Positions 26,593 to 35,940 of a stretch of DNA of 64,000 nt are shown here, piece by piece. Made by a program: the position numbers and the translations under genes. This DNA comes from Zetaproteobacteria bacterium (GTDB lineage Bacteria > Pseudomonadota > Zetaproteobacteria > Mariprofundales > Mariprofundaceae), in assembly GCA_002753275.1 (NCBI GenBank), contig PEAA01000002.1, forward strand, positions 1 to 64,000, given 5' to 3'. Numbering within the stretch: the first letter of the stretch is position 1; the number at the start of each line of letters is the position of its first letter. The notes under the pieces are model-generated. The model did not search any database. It saw only the letters and a list, made by a program, of their open reading frames with translations, and was not told the DNA's origin.

Positions 26593-28995
26593 ATGAAATT
26601 AAACTTGAAAGCAAAAATGATGTGGGGCGCGGGACTGCTTTCGTTGATTCCGTTATTGCTGACAACCATCGTGTTGATGGAGCTATCGACCTCAACGGGT
26701 GCCGATTTGTTAAAAAAAGCAGCGGAGCAAGAGCTGGTGACGCTGCGAAATGATCAGAAAAATGCCATTGAAAGTTATTTTGATGTAATTCGCAATCAAG
26801 TTGAAGGGATGGCGAGCGCGCAAACCACACAAGAGGCGCTCAGTGATTTAACGGCGGCTTTTTACGCCTTTCGTTCGCAAGTTAATTTCACCAATGTTGA
26901 AGCTTATCGTGCGGAACTGGGGCGTTACTACAAAGATCAATTTGCTCAAGAGTATAAAAAATCCAATGAAAATGATGTGAATTGGGATCAGTTTTTGCAA
27001 GGATTAGACAGTGATGCGGTTGCGTTGCAATACAGTTTTATTCAAAAAAATCCAAATCCTTTGGGGAGCAAGCATAAGCTCGATTCTATTGGTGGATCGT
27101 CATATTATGCGATGGTGCATGGTCGCCAACATCCGATGTTTCGCGACTTTTTAGAGCGCTTTGGTTATTATGATATTTTTCTTGTGGACGCTGAAAGCGG
27201 TCGTGTCGTTTACACTGTTTTTAAAGAGCTCGATTTTGGAACTTCATTGATCAAGGGCAATTGGGCGAAGTCTGGATTGGGCGATGCCTTTCGTGCTGGC
27301 ATGAAGCTTGATCAAGGTGATTCTGCATTGATTGATTTCTCTCCTTATACCCCGTCGTATGAGGCGCAGGCAGGTTTTATTTCATCTCCCATCTTTGCTA
27401 ACGGCAAGCGTGTTGGCGTGCTCATTTTTCAATTGCCGATTGATCGTATCAATAGTGTGATGACCCATGAAGAGCATTGGAAAGATGCTGGGCTTGGCGA
27501 TTCTGGAGAGACTTATTTGGTGGGTGCCGATAAAAAGCTTCGTAGTAACAGTCGCTTTTTGATGGAGGATCGTGAGGGTTACTTTGAGGCGCTGCAGCAG
27601 GGCGGTGTGTCATCATCGGTGATCGCAACGATTAGAGATCGCAACAGCAGCATAGGGCTTCAGAGCGTTGATACCTTGGGTGTAAAAGCGGCACTGGCCG
27701 GTGAGCGCGGATTCGAGATTTTTCCTGATTATCGTGGGGTGGCTGTTCTTTCGGCGTATACACCCTTAGAGATCAAAGGCGTTCAGTGGGTGTTGATGGC
27801 AGAAATTGATGAGGCGGAAGCCTTTGCTGGTGTGACATCGCTGCGCAACAGCATTTTTCAAGGCAGTGCTGTCACGATGGTTGTGGTTGCCATTGTTGCG
27901 TTGATTGTGGGCTGGATGCTCGCCGGCGCGTTGATCCGACCCATTATGCAAGCGGTCTCAAGCAGTGGAAATATCGCCCAAGGCAACTTGGATACGCCGA
28001 TCATGACACGCTTGACGGATGAAATGGGGCAGATGTTGCGCGCCCTTGATCAGATGCGGCAAGGGTTGAAACGGGGTGTTGAAGAGCGGGATGCACAGGC
28101 GCAAGCGGATCGCATGCGTATGCAAAAGCAGTTGGATGAACAAGCGCGTGAGGCGGCATTGGTGCGTGAATTTGAGCAGAGGATTTCAGGTGTTGTTCTC
28201 ACTGTTGAGAGCTCATCCTCGCAAGTCAACTCGGCTGCGGCTTCACTTGCTTCGATGGCGGAAGAGTTGACCAATCAGGCGGCTTCTGCAGCTTCAGGTA
28301 CCGATCAAGGCCTGCGCAATGTGGAATCGACGGCGGCGGCAACTGAGGAGATGAGCGCAACGATTCATGATGTCTCTTCGCGTATTCAAGAGGCGTTGAT
28401 GATTGCTGAAAAAGCGGCGATGGAAGCGGAAGGAACCAATGCAACCATGCAGCGACTTTCGCATGTCTCTGCCGAGATTGGTAATGTGGTTAATACGATC
28501 AATGAGATTGCTGAACAGACCAACCTGTTGGCGCTCAATGCTTCAATTGAAGCGGCAAGGGCAGGAGATGCCGGTAGAGGATTTGCGGTGGTGGCTAACG
28601 AGGTGAAAGATTTGGCGCAGCAAACGGCACAAGCTACCCGTGAAATTGAGCAGCAGATTGTCGGCATGCAACGGGAGAGTGAATCAGCCGTGCATGCACT
28701 GGCTTCGATTGCAGATATTATTTCGACTATCAATTCACATACGCAGACGGTCGCTTCTGCGATGGAGCAGCAGTCTGCGGCGGTGACAGAGATATCCCGT
28801 GGCGCACAAGAAGCAAGCACGGGAATGATTAACATTAGCAATGCGATTCAAGATGTTTCAGCGGCTTCCGAAGAGTCTGCGCAGATGTCGGCAGAGTTAT
28901 TACAAAGCTCGGAAGGATTACAATCATCGGCCCGTGATCAGCGAAAAATTGTCGACCACTTCTTGCAAGGATTGCATAAAATTCGTCATGAATAA
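26593..28995 (+). CDS. Methyl-accepting chemotaxis protein with double-Cache-type sensor
   Basis: An 800-residue receptor: transmembrane helix at about 10-30, a periplasmic region of about 390 residues, a second transmembrane helix ([20 protein letters not shown]), HAMP, then the signalling domain with [30 protein letters not shown] (partly quoted). The sensor region contains [25 protein letters not shown] and [21 protein letters not shown], typical of the two lobes of dCache domains. The start at 26593 is set by GGAGG about 8 bases upstream. The ligand is unknown. It heads a receptor-receptor-cheW block on the plus strand; no C-terminal pentapeptide is seen. Confidence 0.93.
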   Translation: MKLNLKAKMMWGAGLLSLIPLLLTTIVLMELSTSTGADLLKKAAEQELVTLRNDQKNAIESYFDVIRNQVEGMASAQTTQEALSDLTAAFYAFRSQVNFTNVEAYRAELGRYYKDQFAQEYKKSNENDVNWDQFLQGLDSDAVALQYSFIQKNPNPLGSKHKLDSIGGSSYYAMVHGRQHPMFRDFLERFGYYDIFLVDAESGRVVYTVFKELDFGTSLIKGNWAKSGLGDAFRAGMKLDQGDSALIDFSPYTPSYEAQAGFISSPIFANGKRVGVLIFQLPIDRINSVMTHEEHWKDAGLGDSGETYLVGADKKLRSNSRFLMEDREGYFEALQQGGVSSSVIATIRDRNSSIGLQSVDTLGVKAALAGERGFEIFPDYRGVAVLSAYTPLEIKGVQWVLMAEIDEAEAFAGVTSLRNSIFQGSAVTMVVVAIVALIVGWMLAGALIRPIMQAVSSSGNIAQGNLDTPIMTRLTDEMGQMLRALDQMRQGLKRGVEERDAQAQADRMRMQKQLDEQAREAALVREFEQRISGVVLTVESSSSQVNSAAASLASMAEELTNQAASAASGTDQGLRNVESTAAATEEMSATIHDVSSRIQEALMIAEKAAMEAEGTNATMQRLSHVSAEIGNVVNTINEIAEQTNLLALNASIEAARAGDAGRGFAVVANEVKDLAQQTAQATREIEQQIVGMQRESESAVHALASIADIISTINSHTQTVASAMEQQSAAVTEISRGAQEASTGMINISNAIQDVSAASEESAQMSAELLQSSEGLQSSARDQRKIVDHFLQGLHKIRHE

Positions 28996-29062
28996 ATGCG
29001 CTGTGAGGGTAGTAGGGAAATATCACGGATTGACGCAATAAATAAAATAAGGATTTGTTGTT

Positions 29063-31165
29063 TTGAATAATTTAAAAATGACTCAAAAGTTAATAGTATT
29101 GTTGCTTATGCCGCTGTTTGGGCTGCTCTACTATTCAGGCAGTGCGATGTTTCATGCCCAGCAAGATGCAAGTTCATTACAGGTTTTGGGCAAAATGATG
29201 CAGATGAATAGTCGTGTCATTGCAGCGGTGCATGCGTTACAAATTGAGCGGCGAATGGTCTTTGAATCGGGGTCGCTCGCCAGTAGTGATGGTGCGGCGT
29301 TGTTGCAACAACAGCAGGATGTGGCCGAGCAAATGGATCGTTTATATGCCAAAGCCGATGAGGCGATGGTGGTTTATGGTGATCCACAGAGTTTTGATGT
29401 GGCTATCTTGGATAGCCATTATCAAGAGGTGATTCAGCGCTACCGTGCGGTTGAAGCTCTGCGCGGATCGGATCAGCAAATGGGTAGCCGAGATGCTATG
29501 GTGCGTTATGATGATTTGATCGAGACATTGCATCAAATTTCTTATGCTCTTGCAGGGCTTGCAGGTCATGCGGATCTTTATGAAGGCTCGGGTGTGATTT
29601 CCAACGCTGATATTGCCATGATGCTGAGTGCGTTTACGCAATTCTCAGAAGTGAAAGAGTCTGCCAGTATTGAGTACCAGATCTTGTTGAAGGTGTTTGC
29701 ACAGCATCGTTTTGACAGCAATGCTTTTCAAGATTTTATGGCAGCATGGCTTAATCAAAATACCTATGAAGATAACTTTTTACTGCTTGCAGAAGCCGAT
29801 GATCAAACAATGTACCGTGAGATGATGCAGAATGATGCTGTGAAGCGCGTGCTGCGTTATCGTTCTTTGGCGGTTGAGCAAGCCAATCAGGGGTATGTCT
29901 CCATTTCGGATGATGAATGGCGTCAAGCCGCAGGGGAGCGCTTAAATCTGCTGCGTAGCGGTGAAGAGAAGCTTTTAGACGCGTTGGAGAATGATACGCA
30001 GTTTGCCATGGATGAGGCGAGTCAGTTACGCAATGAAACGGCAATGATTTCGGCGTTAATTTTGTTATTAACCGTGGGAGCATCCATGTTGATTGCAAAA
30101 GGGATCAATGTGAATGTCCAACAAGCTGTACGAAGCATCGGTTTGATCGCTTCAGGACGATTGGAAGCGACGGTTCCCTCTGGAAGTAAGGATGAGATTG
30201 GCCTGATTTTGAATGGACTCGCAACGATGCGTGAGTCGCTTTTAGAGGCGAATCGCGTTAAAGAAGAGAGCGTGTTGGCGCAAGAGCGTCAACGGATTGA
30301 GCAAGCGGCGGTGGTGAAAGCATCGCAATTGCAGATGGCGGATCGATTTGAAGTTCAAGTGGGCGGATTGATTTCTGAATCGATGTCGGAGATCGATGCC
30401 TTACATGCCCATGCAGAAGCGTTGGCAGCGATGGCAGAGGAGCTTTCGCATCAAGCTGATAGTGCTGCAAGCGGTGTTTCTCAAGGGCAGGCAAGTGTTG
30501 AAACAACTGCGTCCGCGACAGAGGAGATGAGTGCAACCATTGGAGAGGTGGCGCACAGGATGCAGTGCGCACTGAAGATCGCGGATCAAGCCGCGACGGA
30601 GACACAACATACCAATCAATTGATGGCACGCCTCTCGGGAGTCTCTGAAGAGATTGGTTCAATTGTACAGACGATCAATAAGATTGCCGAGCAGACCAAT
30701 CTTTTGGCGCTTAACGCCTCAATTGAAGCTGCCCGTGCAGGAGATGCAGGCCGCGGTTTTGCTGTGGTTGCCAATGAAGTGAAGGATTTGGCGCAGCAAA
30801 CTGCAGGTGCGACAGGTGAAATTGCAACACAGGTGCAAGGGATGCAACGCGAGAGTCGCGAGGCCGTTGAGGCGATTGAGCGTATTTCAAACATTATTAG
30901 GGATATCAATGAGACAACGCAAACCGTTGCGGCAGCGATGGAAGAGCAAAGTACCGCAGTTTCGGATATTGCCGCCAGTGCTACTGAGGCGAGTGCGGGG
31001 ATGTTTAATATCAATGATGCGGTGCGAGATGTCTCCTTGGCTTCAGGAGAGGCGGGCCGTTCATCGGCTGAGCTGCTCATGACGGTTGATAAAACCAGCG
31101 GTAAAATGCGTGATATGAAGAATCATGTAGATCAATTCCTGGATGGGATTCGTAAACATGGATGA
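29063..31165 (+). CDS. Methyl-accepting chemotaxis protein with NIT-type sensor
   Basis: A 700-residue receptor with an N-terminal transmembrane helix ([17 protein letters not shown]) and an all-helical periplasmic domain containing [20 protein letters not shown], which matches the start of NIT (nitrate/nitrite-sensing) domains. It then has a second transmembrane helix at about 325-345, HAMP and a signalling domain with [21 protein letters not shown] start it at TTG 29063, since the family N-terminus NNLKMTQKL precedes the helix and AAGGA lies 9 bases upstream; ATG 29078 has no site. Nitrate or nitrite sensing is inferred from the domain family only. Confidence 0.9.
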   Translation: MNNLKMTQKLIVLLLMPLFGLLYYSGSAMFHAQQDASSLQVLGKMMQMNSRVIAAVHALQIERRMVFESGSLASSDGAALLQQQQDVAEQMDRLYAKADEAMVVYGDPQSFDVAILDSHYQEVIQRYRAVEALRGSDQQMGSRDAMVRYDDLIETLHQISYALAGLAGHADLYEGSGVISNADIAMMLSAFTQFSEVKESASIEYQILLKVFAQHRFDSNAFQDFMAAWLNQNTYEDNFLLLAEADDQTMYREMMQNDAVKRVLRYRSLAVEQANQGYVSISDDEWRQAAGERLNLLRSGEEKLLDALENDTQFAMDEASQLRNETAMISALILLLTVGASMLIAKGINVNVQQAVRSIGLIASGRLEATVPSGSKDEIGLILNGLATMRESLLEANRVKEESVLAQERQRIEQAAVVKASQLQMADRFEVQVGGLISESMSEIDALHAHAEALAAMAEELSHQADSAASGVSQGQASVETTASATEEMSATIGEVAHRMQCALKIADQAATETQHTNQLMARLSGVSEEIGSIVQTINKIAEQTNLLALNASIEAARAGDAGRGFAVVANEVKDLAQQTAGATGEIATQVQGMQRESREAVEAIERISNIIRDINETTQTVAAAMEEQSTAVSDIAASATEASAGMFNINDAVRDVSLASGEAGRSSAELLMTVDKTSGKMRDMKNHVDQFLDGIRKHG

Positions 31166-31273
31166 GCAGTTGCCAAGATAGCATGACGATCACGGTGGTA
31201 ATTGCCTTGATCGTACCATGTTTGTGGCTTACTGTTGCTTAAATTTAAGGTGTGAAAGGGTGAGGAGCAGATT

Positions 31274-31744
31274 ATGAAGGGTAACAATTTACGCGAAGCG
31301 TTAACATTTTCAGTTAACAAACAAAAATTATGCGCGCCAGTGAGTCAAGTCCGCGAAGTGATTCCTCTCCCTGCATGCACCCATATTCCTTTGGCATTGG
31401 GATGTATTGATGGATTGATTAGCTTGCGTGGCCATGTCATTACCCAGATTGATATGCGCCAGGCATTAAAATTACCCCGTCGGGTAGACAACAGTCAGTC
31501 AAAAATTTTGGTGACAGAAATTAAGTCTGGCGAAGTGGTCGGGATTGTGGTGGATGAAGTCGGTGAAGTGCTTATTCTTAACCATGAGGATATGGAGTCG
31601 GTGCCAATGTCATTGGAGAAGTGTTGGCGTAAAATTGGTAAGAATGTCATCAAACGCAAGGATGAATTGGTGGTTCTTGTCGATATGGACGCGTTATTTA
31701 TGATGACCCTTCCTGAAACTTTGGATCTGATTCACGATATGTAA
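31274..31744 (+). CDS. cheW: CheW-type chemotaxis coupling protein
   Basis: A 156-residue single CheW domain that would link receptors to the CheA kinase. Recognisable segments are LTFSVNKQKLCAPVSQVREVIPLPACTHIP, GLISLRGHVITQIDMRQAL and VGIVVDEVGEVL (each shown in part). A GAGGAG site is 6 bases before the ATG. It follows two chemoreceptor genes on the same strand. No CheA, CheY or CheB is in the window, so the kinase must be elsewhere and this may be an accessory adaptor specific to these receptors. Confidence 0.9.
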   Translation: MKGNNLREALTFSVNKQKLCAPVSQVREVIPLPACTHIPLALGCIDGLISLRGHVITQIDMRQALKLPRRVDNSQSKILVTEIKSGEVVGIVVDEVGEVLILNHEDMESVPMSLEKCWRKIGKNVIKRKDELVVLVDMDALFMMTLPETLDLIHDM

Positions 31745-31800
31745 GGCAATGCTGATTTTTGTTTGATCGTTCAGATTTAAATATGGATGAGAATGATTCG

Positions 31801-33210
31801 TTATTTGAATAGGTTGGCATCGAGTTGGTACTCTTTAAGCAGTTTACGCACAGTATTGCGGTTGAGCCCGAGCATCTCGGAGGCTTTCAACTGATTGCCC
31901 TTGCAGAGTTGTAACACCATTTCCAATAAAACAGGTTCAACATGCTTCATTAAATAGCGATAAACCATGGTTGGCGTCGAGTAGCCTGATTGATCGACAT
32001 ATCGCTGGATACATTGACGAATCGCTTCAGGTAAAACCTCATCTTGATTTTTACTTCGACCATGGCCCAATGCGAGTGCGACATCGGAGACGGTAATGGT
32101 GGCACCAGGGGTGAGCACTGCCAACCGTTGCATGACATTTTTTAATTCACGGACATTTCCACGCCATTCATAGCGTTGCAGCAATTCAATGCTGTCATCG
32201 AGTAAAATTTGCGGGGTAAGATTCATCTCGTTACATGATTTATTTAGCAGGTGTTCGGCGAGTTCTGGAATATCATCGCGCCGATCGCGCAGTGCGGGAA
32301 TGTGAACGGGAATCACATTGAGTCGATAATAGAGGTCTTCTCGAAATAGCCCTGCATCCATCTTTTTGCGTAAATCTTGGTGGGTGGCTGCCAGCAAGCG
32401 GACATTGACTTTGCGATCTTCACTGGAGCCGACCCGTTGCACAACGCCCATCTCCAATACGCGTAACAGTTTAGCTTGTAGGGCTGCAGGCATATCACCA
32501 ATTTCATCAAGAAAGAGGGTGCCGCCATCGGCTTGTTCAAAGCGACCACGGTGCATCTTATCGGCGCCCGTAAAGGCACCTTTTTCATAACCAAACAGTT
32601 CAGATTCGAGAAGATCTGCAGGAATGGCGGCGGTATTGATGGGGACAAAGGGAGCATCATGGCGAAAACTTCGCTCGTGTAGCTCGCTGGCGACAAGCTC
32701 TTTTCCGGTTCCCGATTCACCGGTGATTAAAACGGTTAAATCGGAGGTGGCGACTCTGCCAATGGTGCGAAAGAGTTGTTGCATGGCAGGGCTTCGGCCG
32801 AGGAGAAGGCTCTTGTTTTCAGGAACCACGCTCTCGACAGATTCATGAACGGGGAGTTCGGGTTTGGGTTTTTGTACCCGCTTAATCAGTTGGCGCACTT
32901 CATCAAGATCAAAGGGTTTGGGGAGATACTCCATGGCACCTGCGCGGTAGGCTTCGGCGGCATGATCAAAGGTACTTTCAGCGGTAAGCAGAATCACGGG
33001 CATTTCAAAAATTCCCGATTGCAGCAGTTTCATGCCATTTCCATCAGGAAGGTAGACATCTAAAAAAATAAGATCCGGTGTTGTATGGTCGAGTGCACTT
33101 TTTGCCTCTTGCAGCGTGCCCGCTTCAAAGACTTCGAGCCCTTCCTCTTTGAGAACACGCGATAGTACCCAGCGAATACCCGCATCATCATCAACAATAA
33201 ATGCAATCAT
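31801..33210 (-). CDS. ntrC: Nitrogen regulation response regulator NtrC
   Basis: A sigma-54 enhancer-binding activator of 469 residues, the same length as E. coli NtrC. Residues 1-120 form a receiver with phospho-acceptor D51 in DLIFLDVYLP. An AAA+ domain (about 145-375) carries GESGTGKE, the sigma-54-contacting GAFTGA and the FLDEIGDMP Walker B region. The C-terminus holds a Fis-type helix-turn-helix (ASEMLGLNRNTVRKLL). It overlaps ntrB by 4 bases in the operon dusB-ntrB-ntrC, the order typical of Alphaproteobacteria (nifR3-ntrB-ntrC). Targets would include nitrogen-assimilation genes, none of which are in the window. Confidence 0.94.
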   Translation of the reverse strand: MIAFIVDDDAGIRWVLSRVLKEEGLEVFEAGTLQEAKSALDHTTPDLIFLDVYLPDGNGMKLLQSGIFEMPVILLTAESTFDHAAEAYRAGAMEYLPKPFDLDEVRQLIKRVQKPKPELPVHESVESVVPENKSLLLGRSPAMQQLFRTIGRVATSDLTVLITGESGTGKELVASELHERSFRHDAPFVPINTAAIPADLLESELFGYEKGAFTGADKMHRGRFEQADGGTLFLDEIGDMPAALQAKLLRVLEMGVVQRVGSSEDRKVNVRLLAATHQDLRKKMDAGLFREDLYYRLNVIPVHIPALRDRRDDIPELAEHLLNKSCNEMNLTPQILLDDSIELLQRYEWRGNVRELKNVMQRLAVLTPGATITVSDVALALGHGRSKNQDEVLPEAIRQCIQRYVDQSGYSTPTMVYRYLMKHVEPVLLEMVLQLCKGNQLKASEMLGLNRNTVRKLLKEYQLDANLFK

Positions 33211-34214
33211 TGTAAGCCTCGGTTAAGTGGAAGTTGAATGGTAAACGATGTCATTTGTGCATGGGTATTTAGTTTTAAAAGACCATGATGTTCTTGAATG
33301 ACTCGTTGAACAATGGCGAGCCCTAGTCCGCTTCCACGCTGTTTACTGGTGATAAAGGGATCAAAAATATGGTCTATGAGATCCCTCGGAATTGGCTTGC
33401 CATCATTGCAGATAGAGATTTCGACGACACTGCCTTCGTGCTCTAAAAGGTGATGGTTGGCCGCTGTAATACGCGTACGCCATTCGATGATTGTTGAATT
33501 GGCTTCGATGGCATTTCTCCATAGGTTTTCAAAGGCTTGTCGCATGCGATTGGCATGCATCATGAGCGGTGGAATGGAGGGGTCAAAGTTGCGAATGAGC
33601 TTCATGGTGTTTGCCTGAATGTCTGACAGTGTCACCGCATCGATCAATGCGTGGATGTTGATAGGTTCCATGGCGGTATTGGCACGGGGGCCCAGTTGTA
33701 AAAAGGTATCAATACGATCCTTGATGCGATCGGTTTCACCGATCATGTGCAGGGCAATTTCAAGCTCTTTCTCTTTTGCTGATTCTGAGAGCCATTGGGC
33801 AGCAGCGCGGAGTGCTGCAAGTGGGTTTTTGATTTCATGTGCCATTTCAAGAGCAATACGGGCAACAGCATCGGTGATAGCATGTTGTTGACGAAGGTCT
33901 TCAGCTTGAATGCGGTATGTTTCATCAATGAGTAGAATGAAAATTTCATCATCGGTTGGCGCAATATGCAGGGTTAATGGCTTGTAGGGGCGTTTAAGCC
34001 ATAGGGTTGCGGATGAAGATTCACCTTGGCAGGCCGCTGCAATGAGGGTTGTCAAATGTTCTCCATCATCAAACCAACTGGAGAGGGGGCGCTGTTGGAG
34101 TTGTCGGTTTGATGTGCCAAAGTGCGATTCTGCCAAGTGATTGACTTTGGCGATGTTGCCCTCTTTATCGAGGCTGATCCCAGCAAAAGGAAGCTCTAGG
34201 ATGTTATTGTGCAT
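33207..34214 (-). CDS. ntrB: Nitrogen regulation sensor kinase NtrB
   Basis: A soluble histidine kinase/phosphatase partner of NtrC. With the ATG at 34214 it has 335 residues (E. coli NtrB 349). An N-terminal PAS-like domain (about 5-105) is followed by the dimerisation/phosphotransfer motif ALEMAHEIKNPLAALRAAAQWL, whose histidine is phosphorylated, and an ATPase domain with WRNAIEAN, DNGKPI-like NDGKPIPRDLIDHIFDPF and GSGLGLAIVQRV. No membrane segment is present. A TTG at 34226 is an alternative start; either overlaps the end of dusB. PII regulation is expected from the family but no glnB is nearby. Confidence 0.92.
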   Translation of the reverse strand: MHNNILELPFAGISLDKEGNIAKVNHLAESHFGTSNRQLQQRPLSSWFDDGEHLTTLIAAACQGESSSATLWLKRPYKPLTLHIAPTDDEIFILLIDETYRIQAEDLRQQHAITDAVARIALEMAHEIKNPLAALRAAAQWLSESAKEKELEIALHMIGETDRIKDRIDTFLQLGPRANTAMEPINIHALIDAVTLSDIQANTMKLIRNFDPSIPPLMMHANRMRQAFENLWRNAIEANSTIIEWRTRITAANHHLLEHEGSVVEISICNDGKPIPRDLIDHIFDPFITSKQRGSGLGLAIVQRVIQEHHGLLKLNTHAQMTSFTIQLPLNRGLQ

Positions 34215-35226
34215 GATGATGCTCAAGTTGCTGTGGGCTTAAGAAATATTTTTCAGCCTCAACCCGTTGATTTTCCCACCCTTCGATACGCTGAAAGTGA
34301 CCACGGAACTCTGCCGAGCCAAACATTCCCTTGGTGTACCATACAACATGCTTGCGGGCGAGGTTGGATGCGCGGCGAATACCGTGATGAGAAGCAAGAT
34401 GTTCGAGATGTTCGGCTACGATAGCCCAGCGTTCACCAGGTGTCGGTTTTGCAGGTGCTGTAAGCCCCATGATGGCAGCATGAACCTCGCCCAATACCCA
34501 AGGGTTGCCTTGAACCGCACGCCCCACCATGATGCCATCGCAGCCAGAGATTCGCACCATTTCAAGGGCGGTTTCGCCATCGATAATATCCCCATTGCCA
34601 ATGACAGGAATAGAAACCGCTGCTTTGGCCAAGCCAATATCTTCCCAGTTGGCGTGACCATTAAACATTTGCGCACGGGTCCTTCCATGCACGGTGAGCA
34701 TCTGTACACCACACTCTTCGGCAATTCTCGCAATGCGGGCAACATTTTTGGATTGGGCATCCCAACCTGTGCGAATTTTAAGTGTGACGGGGATCTCAAT
34801 GGATTTAACGACCGCCGTTAAGATGCGCGCCACCAGCGCTTCATCACGCAACATGGCGGAGCCGGCAACCTGTTTGCATATTTTTTTGACGGGGCAGCCC
34901 ATGTTGATATCGACAAAATCGGCTCCATGCGCAACCGCCCACTGGGCCGCTTCAATGACAAACTTACTGTCCGAGCCGGCCACCTGGATGGAGACAGGGT
35001 GTTCATCGGTATCGATCTCAGCCATTCGTTCCGTTCGTTCACGCCCTTGTTCAACCGCACGCGATGCGATCATTTCTGTTACCGTTAAACCGACGCCAAA
35101 ACGGCGACAGATTCGCCGAAAAGGGAGATCGGTAATTCCGGCCATGGGGGCAAGAACCAGCGGTGATGTGATGTGATGATGGCCAACGGTGAAGCCAGGC
35201 ATGGGTATCGTGGTAGCGTGCGTCAT
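34204..35226 (-). CDS. dusB: tRNA-dihydrouridine synthase DusB
   Basis: An FMN-dependent enzyme reducing uridines in tRNA, 340 residues. Clear family motifs are LVLAPMAGITDLPFRRICRRFGVGLTVTEM, VDINMGCPVKKI (with the catalytic cysteine) and GIMVGRAVQGNPW (partly quoted). I chose the ATG at 35226 because AAGGGA lies 6 bases upstream; a 64-codon upstream extension runs antisense into engB and has no family similarity. It leads the ntr operon, as the NifR3/DusB homologue does in many Alphaproteobacteria. Confidence 0.94.
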   Translation of the reverse strand: MTHATTIPMPGFTVGHHHITSPLVLAPMAGITDLPFRRICRRFGVGLTVTEMIASRAVEQGRERTERMAEIDTDEHPVSIQVAGSDSKFVIEAAQWAVAHGADFVDINMGCPVKKICKQVAGSAMLRDEALVARILTAVVKSIEIPVTLKIRTGWDAQSKNVARIARIAEECGVQMLTVHGRTRAQMFNGHANWEDIGLAKAAVSIPVIGNGDIIDGETALEMVRISGCDGIMVGRAVQGNPWVLGEVHAAIMGLTAPAKPTPGERWAIVAEHLEHLASHHGIRRASNLARKHVVWYTKGMFGSAEFRGHFQRIEGWENQRVEAEKYFLSPQQLEHHHAQ

Positions 35227-35316
35227 GTAAAATCCCTTGGAACAGTTGATGCCTAAAAAATGTGCAAGGATAGCCTTTGTACTTGCTAAAGCCAAAGAAA
35301 GTGTAAGCCTTGCCCC

Positions 35317-35940
35317 ATGATCGATATTCATTGGCCCAATACCCGTTTTGTTATTTCTGTTGCTCAGGCAGATCAATTCCCCCAAGTTGATCTCCCGCAA
35401 ATTGCTGTTGCTGGGCACTCCAATGTTGGAAAGTCCTCACTGCTGAATGCGCTTTTTGCTCGTAAAGGGTTGGTGAAAACATCAAAACGCCCAGGGTGTA
35501 CGCGTCTTTTAAATCTTTTTGAAGTGGATCAACAGTTGTTGTTGGTTGATCTGCCGGGTTATGGGTATGCGCGTGCTGCAAAGGGCGAAAAAAATCAGTG
35601 GCGCCGGTTGATTGAACGCTATCTTGATAGTACGCAGGTCGCACAAATTGTTTTGGTGTTGCTTGATATTCGCCATGGTCCTAAAGATTCGGATTTGCAG
35701 TTAATTGAGTGGTTGAATGAGGGGGGAATTCGCTGGGTGCCTGTGGCGACCAAAGCGGATAAACTGACCGGTAATGATCGTGCAAAACGATTGAAAGAGA
35801 TGACGAAATCGTTGGGGATGTTGACTCCGTTGGCGACTTCAGCGACTGATCAGCGCGGCATTGCAGATTTGCGCACATTGATTTTGCATGAGCTTGCGCA
35901 ACAACGCTCTCGATTCGAAGATGAAGAACTCTCTTTTTAA
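35317..35940 (+). CDS. engB: Ribosome biogenesis GTPase EngB (YihA/YsxC)
   Basis: A 207-residue TRAFAC GTPase needed for large ribosomal subunit assembly. G1 is GHSNVGKSSLLNAL, the switch region holds KTSKRPGCTRLLN, G3 is DLPGYGYA and G4 is TKADK, all characteristic of EngB, and the length matches the family (about 200). It is divergent from dusB across a 90-base gap and its stop overlaps the end of the convergent hybrid kinase by 4 bases. Confidence 0.96.
   Translation: MIDIHWPNTRFVISVAQADQFPQVDLPQIAVAGHSNVGKSSLLNALFARKGLVKTSKRPGCTRLLNLFEVDQQLLLVDLPGYGYARAAKGEKNQWRRLIERYLDSTQVAQIVLVLLDIRHGPKDSDLQLIEWLNEGGIRWVPVATKADKLTGNDRAKRLKEMTKSLGMLTPLATSATDQRGIADLRTLILHELAQQRSRFEDEELSF

Noticed and set aside
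28200-31165. Recent tandem duplication of chemoreceptor genes
   Set aside because: The signalling domains are similar in protein sequence, as in all such receptors, but the sensor domains are of different families and the DNA has diverged.
35227-35418. 64-codon upstream extension of dusB
   Set aside because: It overlaps engB antisense, has no family similarity, and the strong AAGGGA site fits the ATG at 35226.
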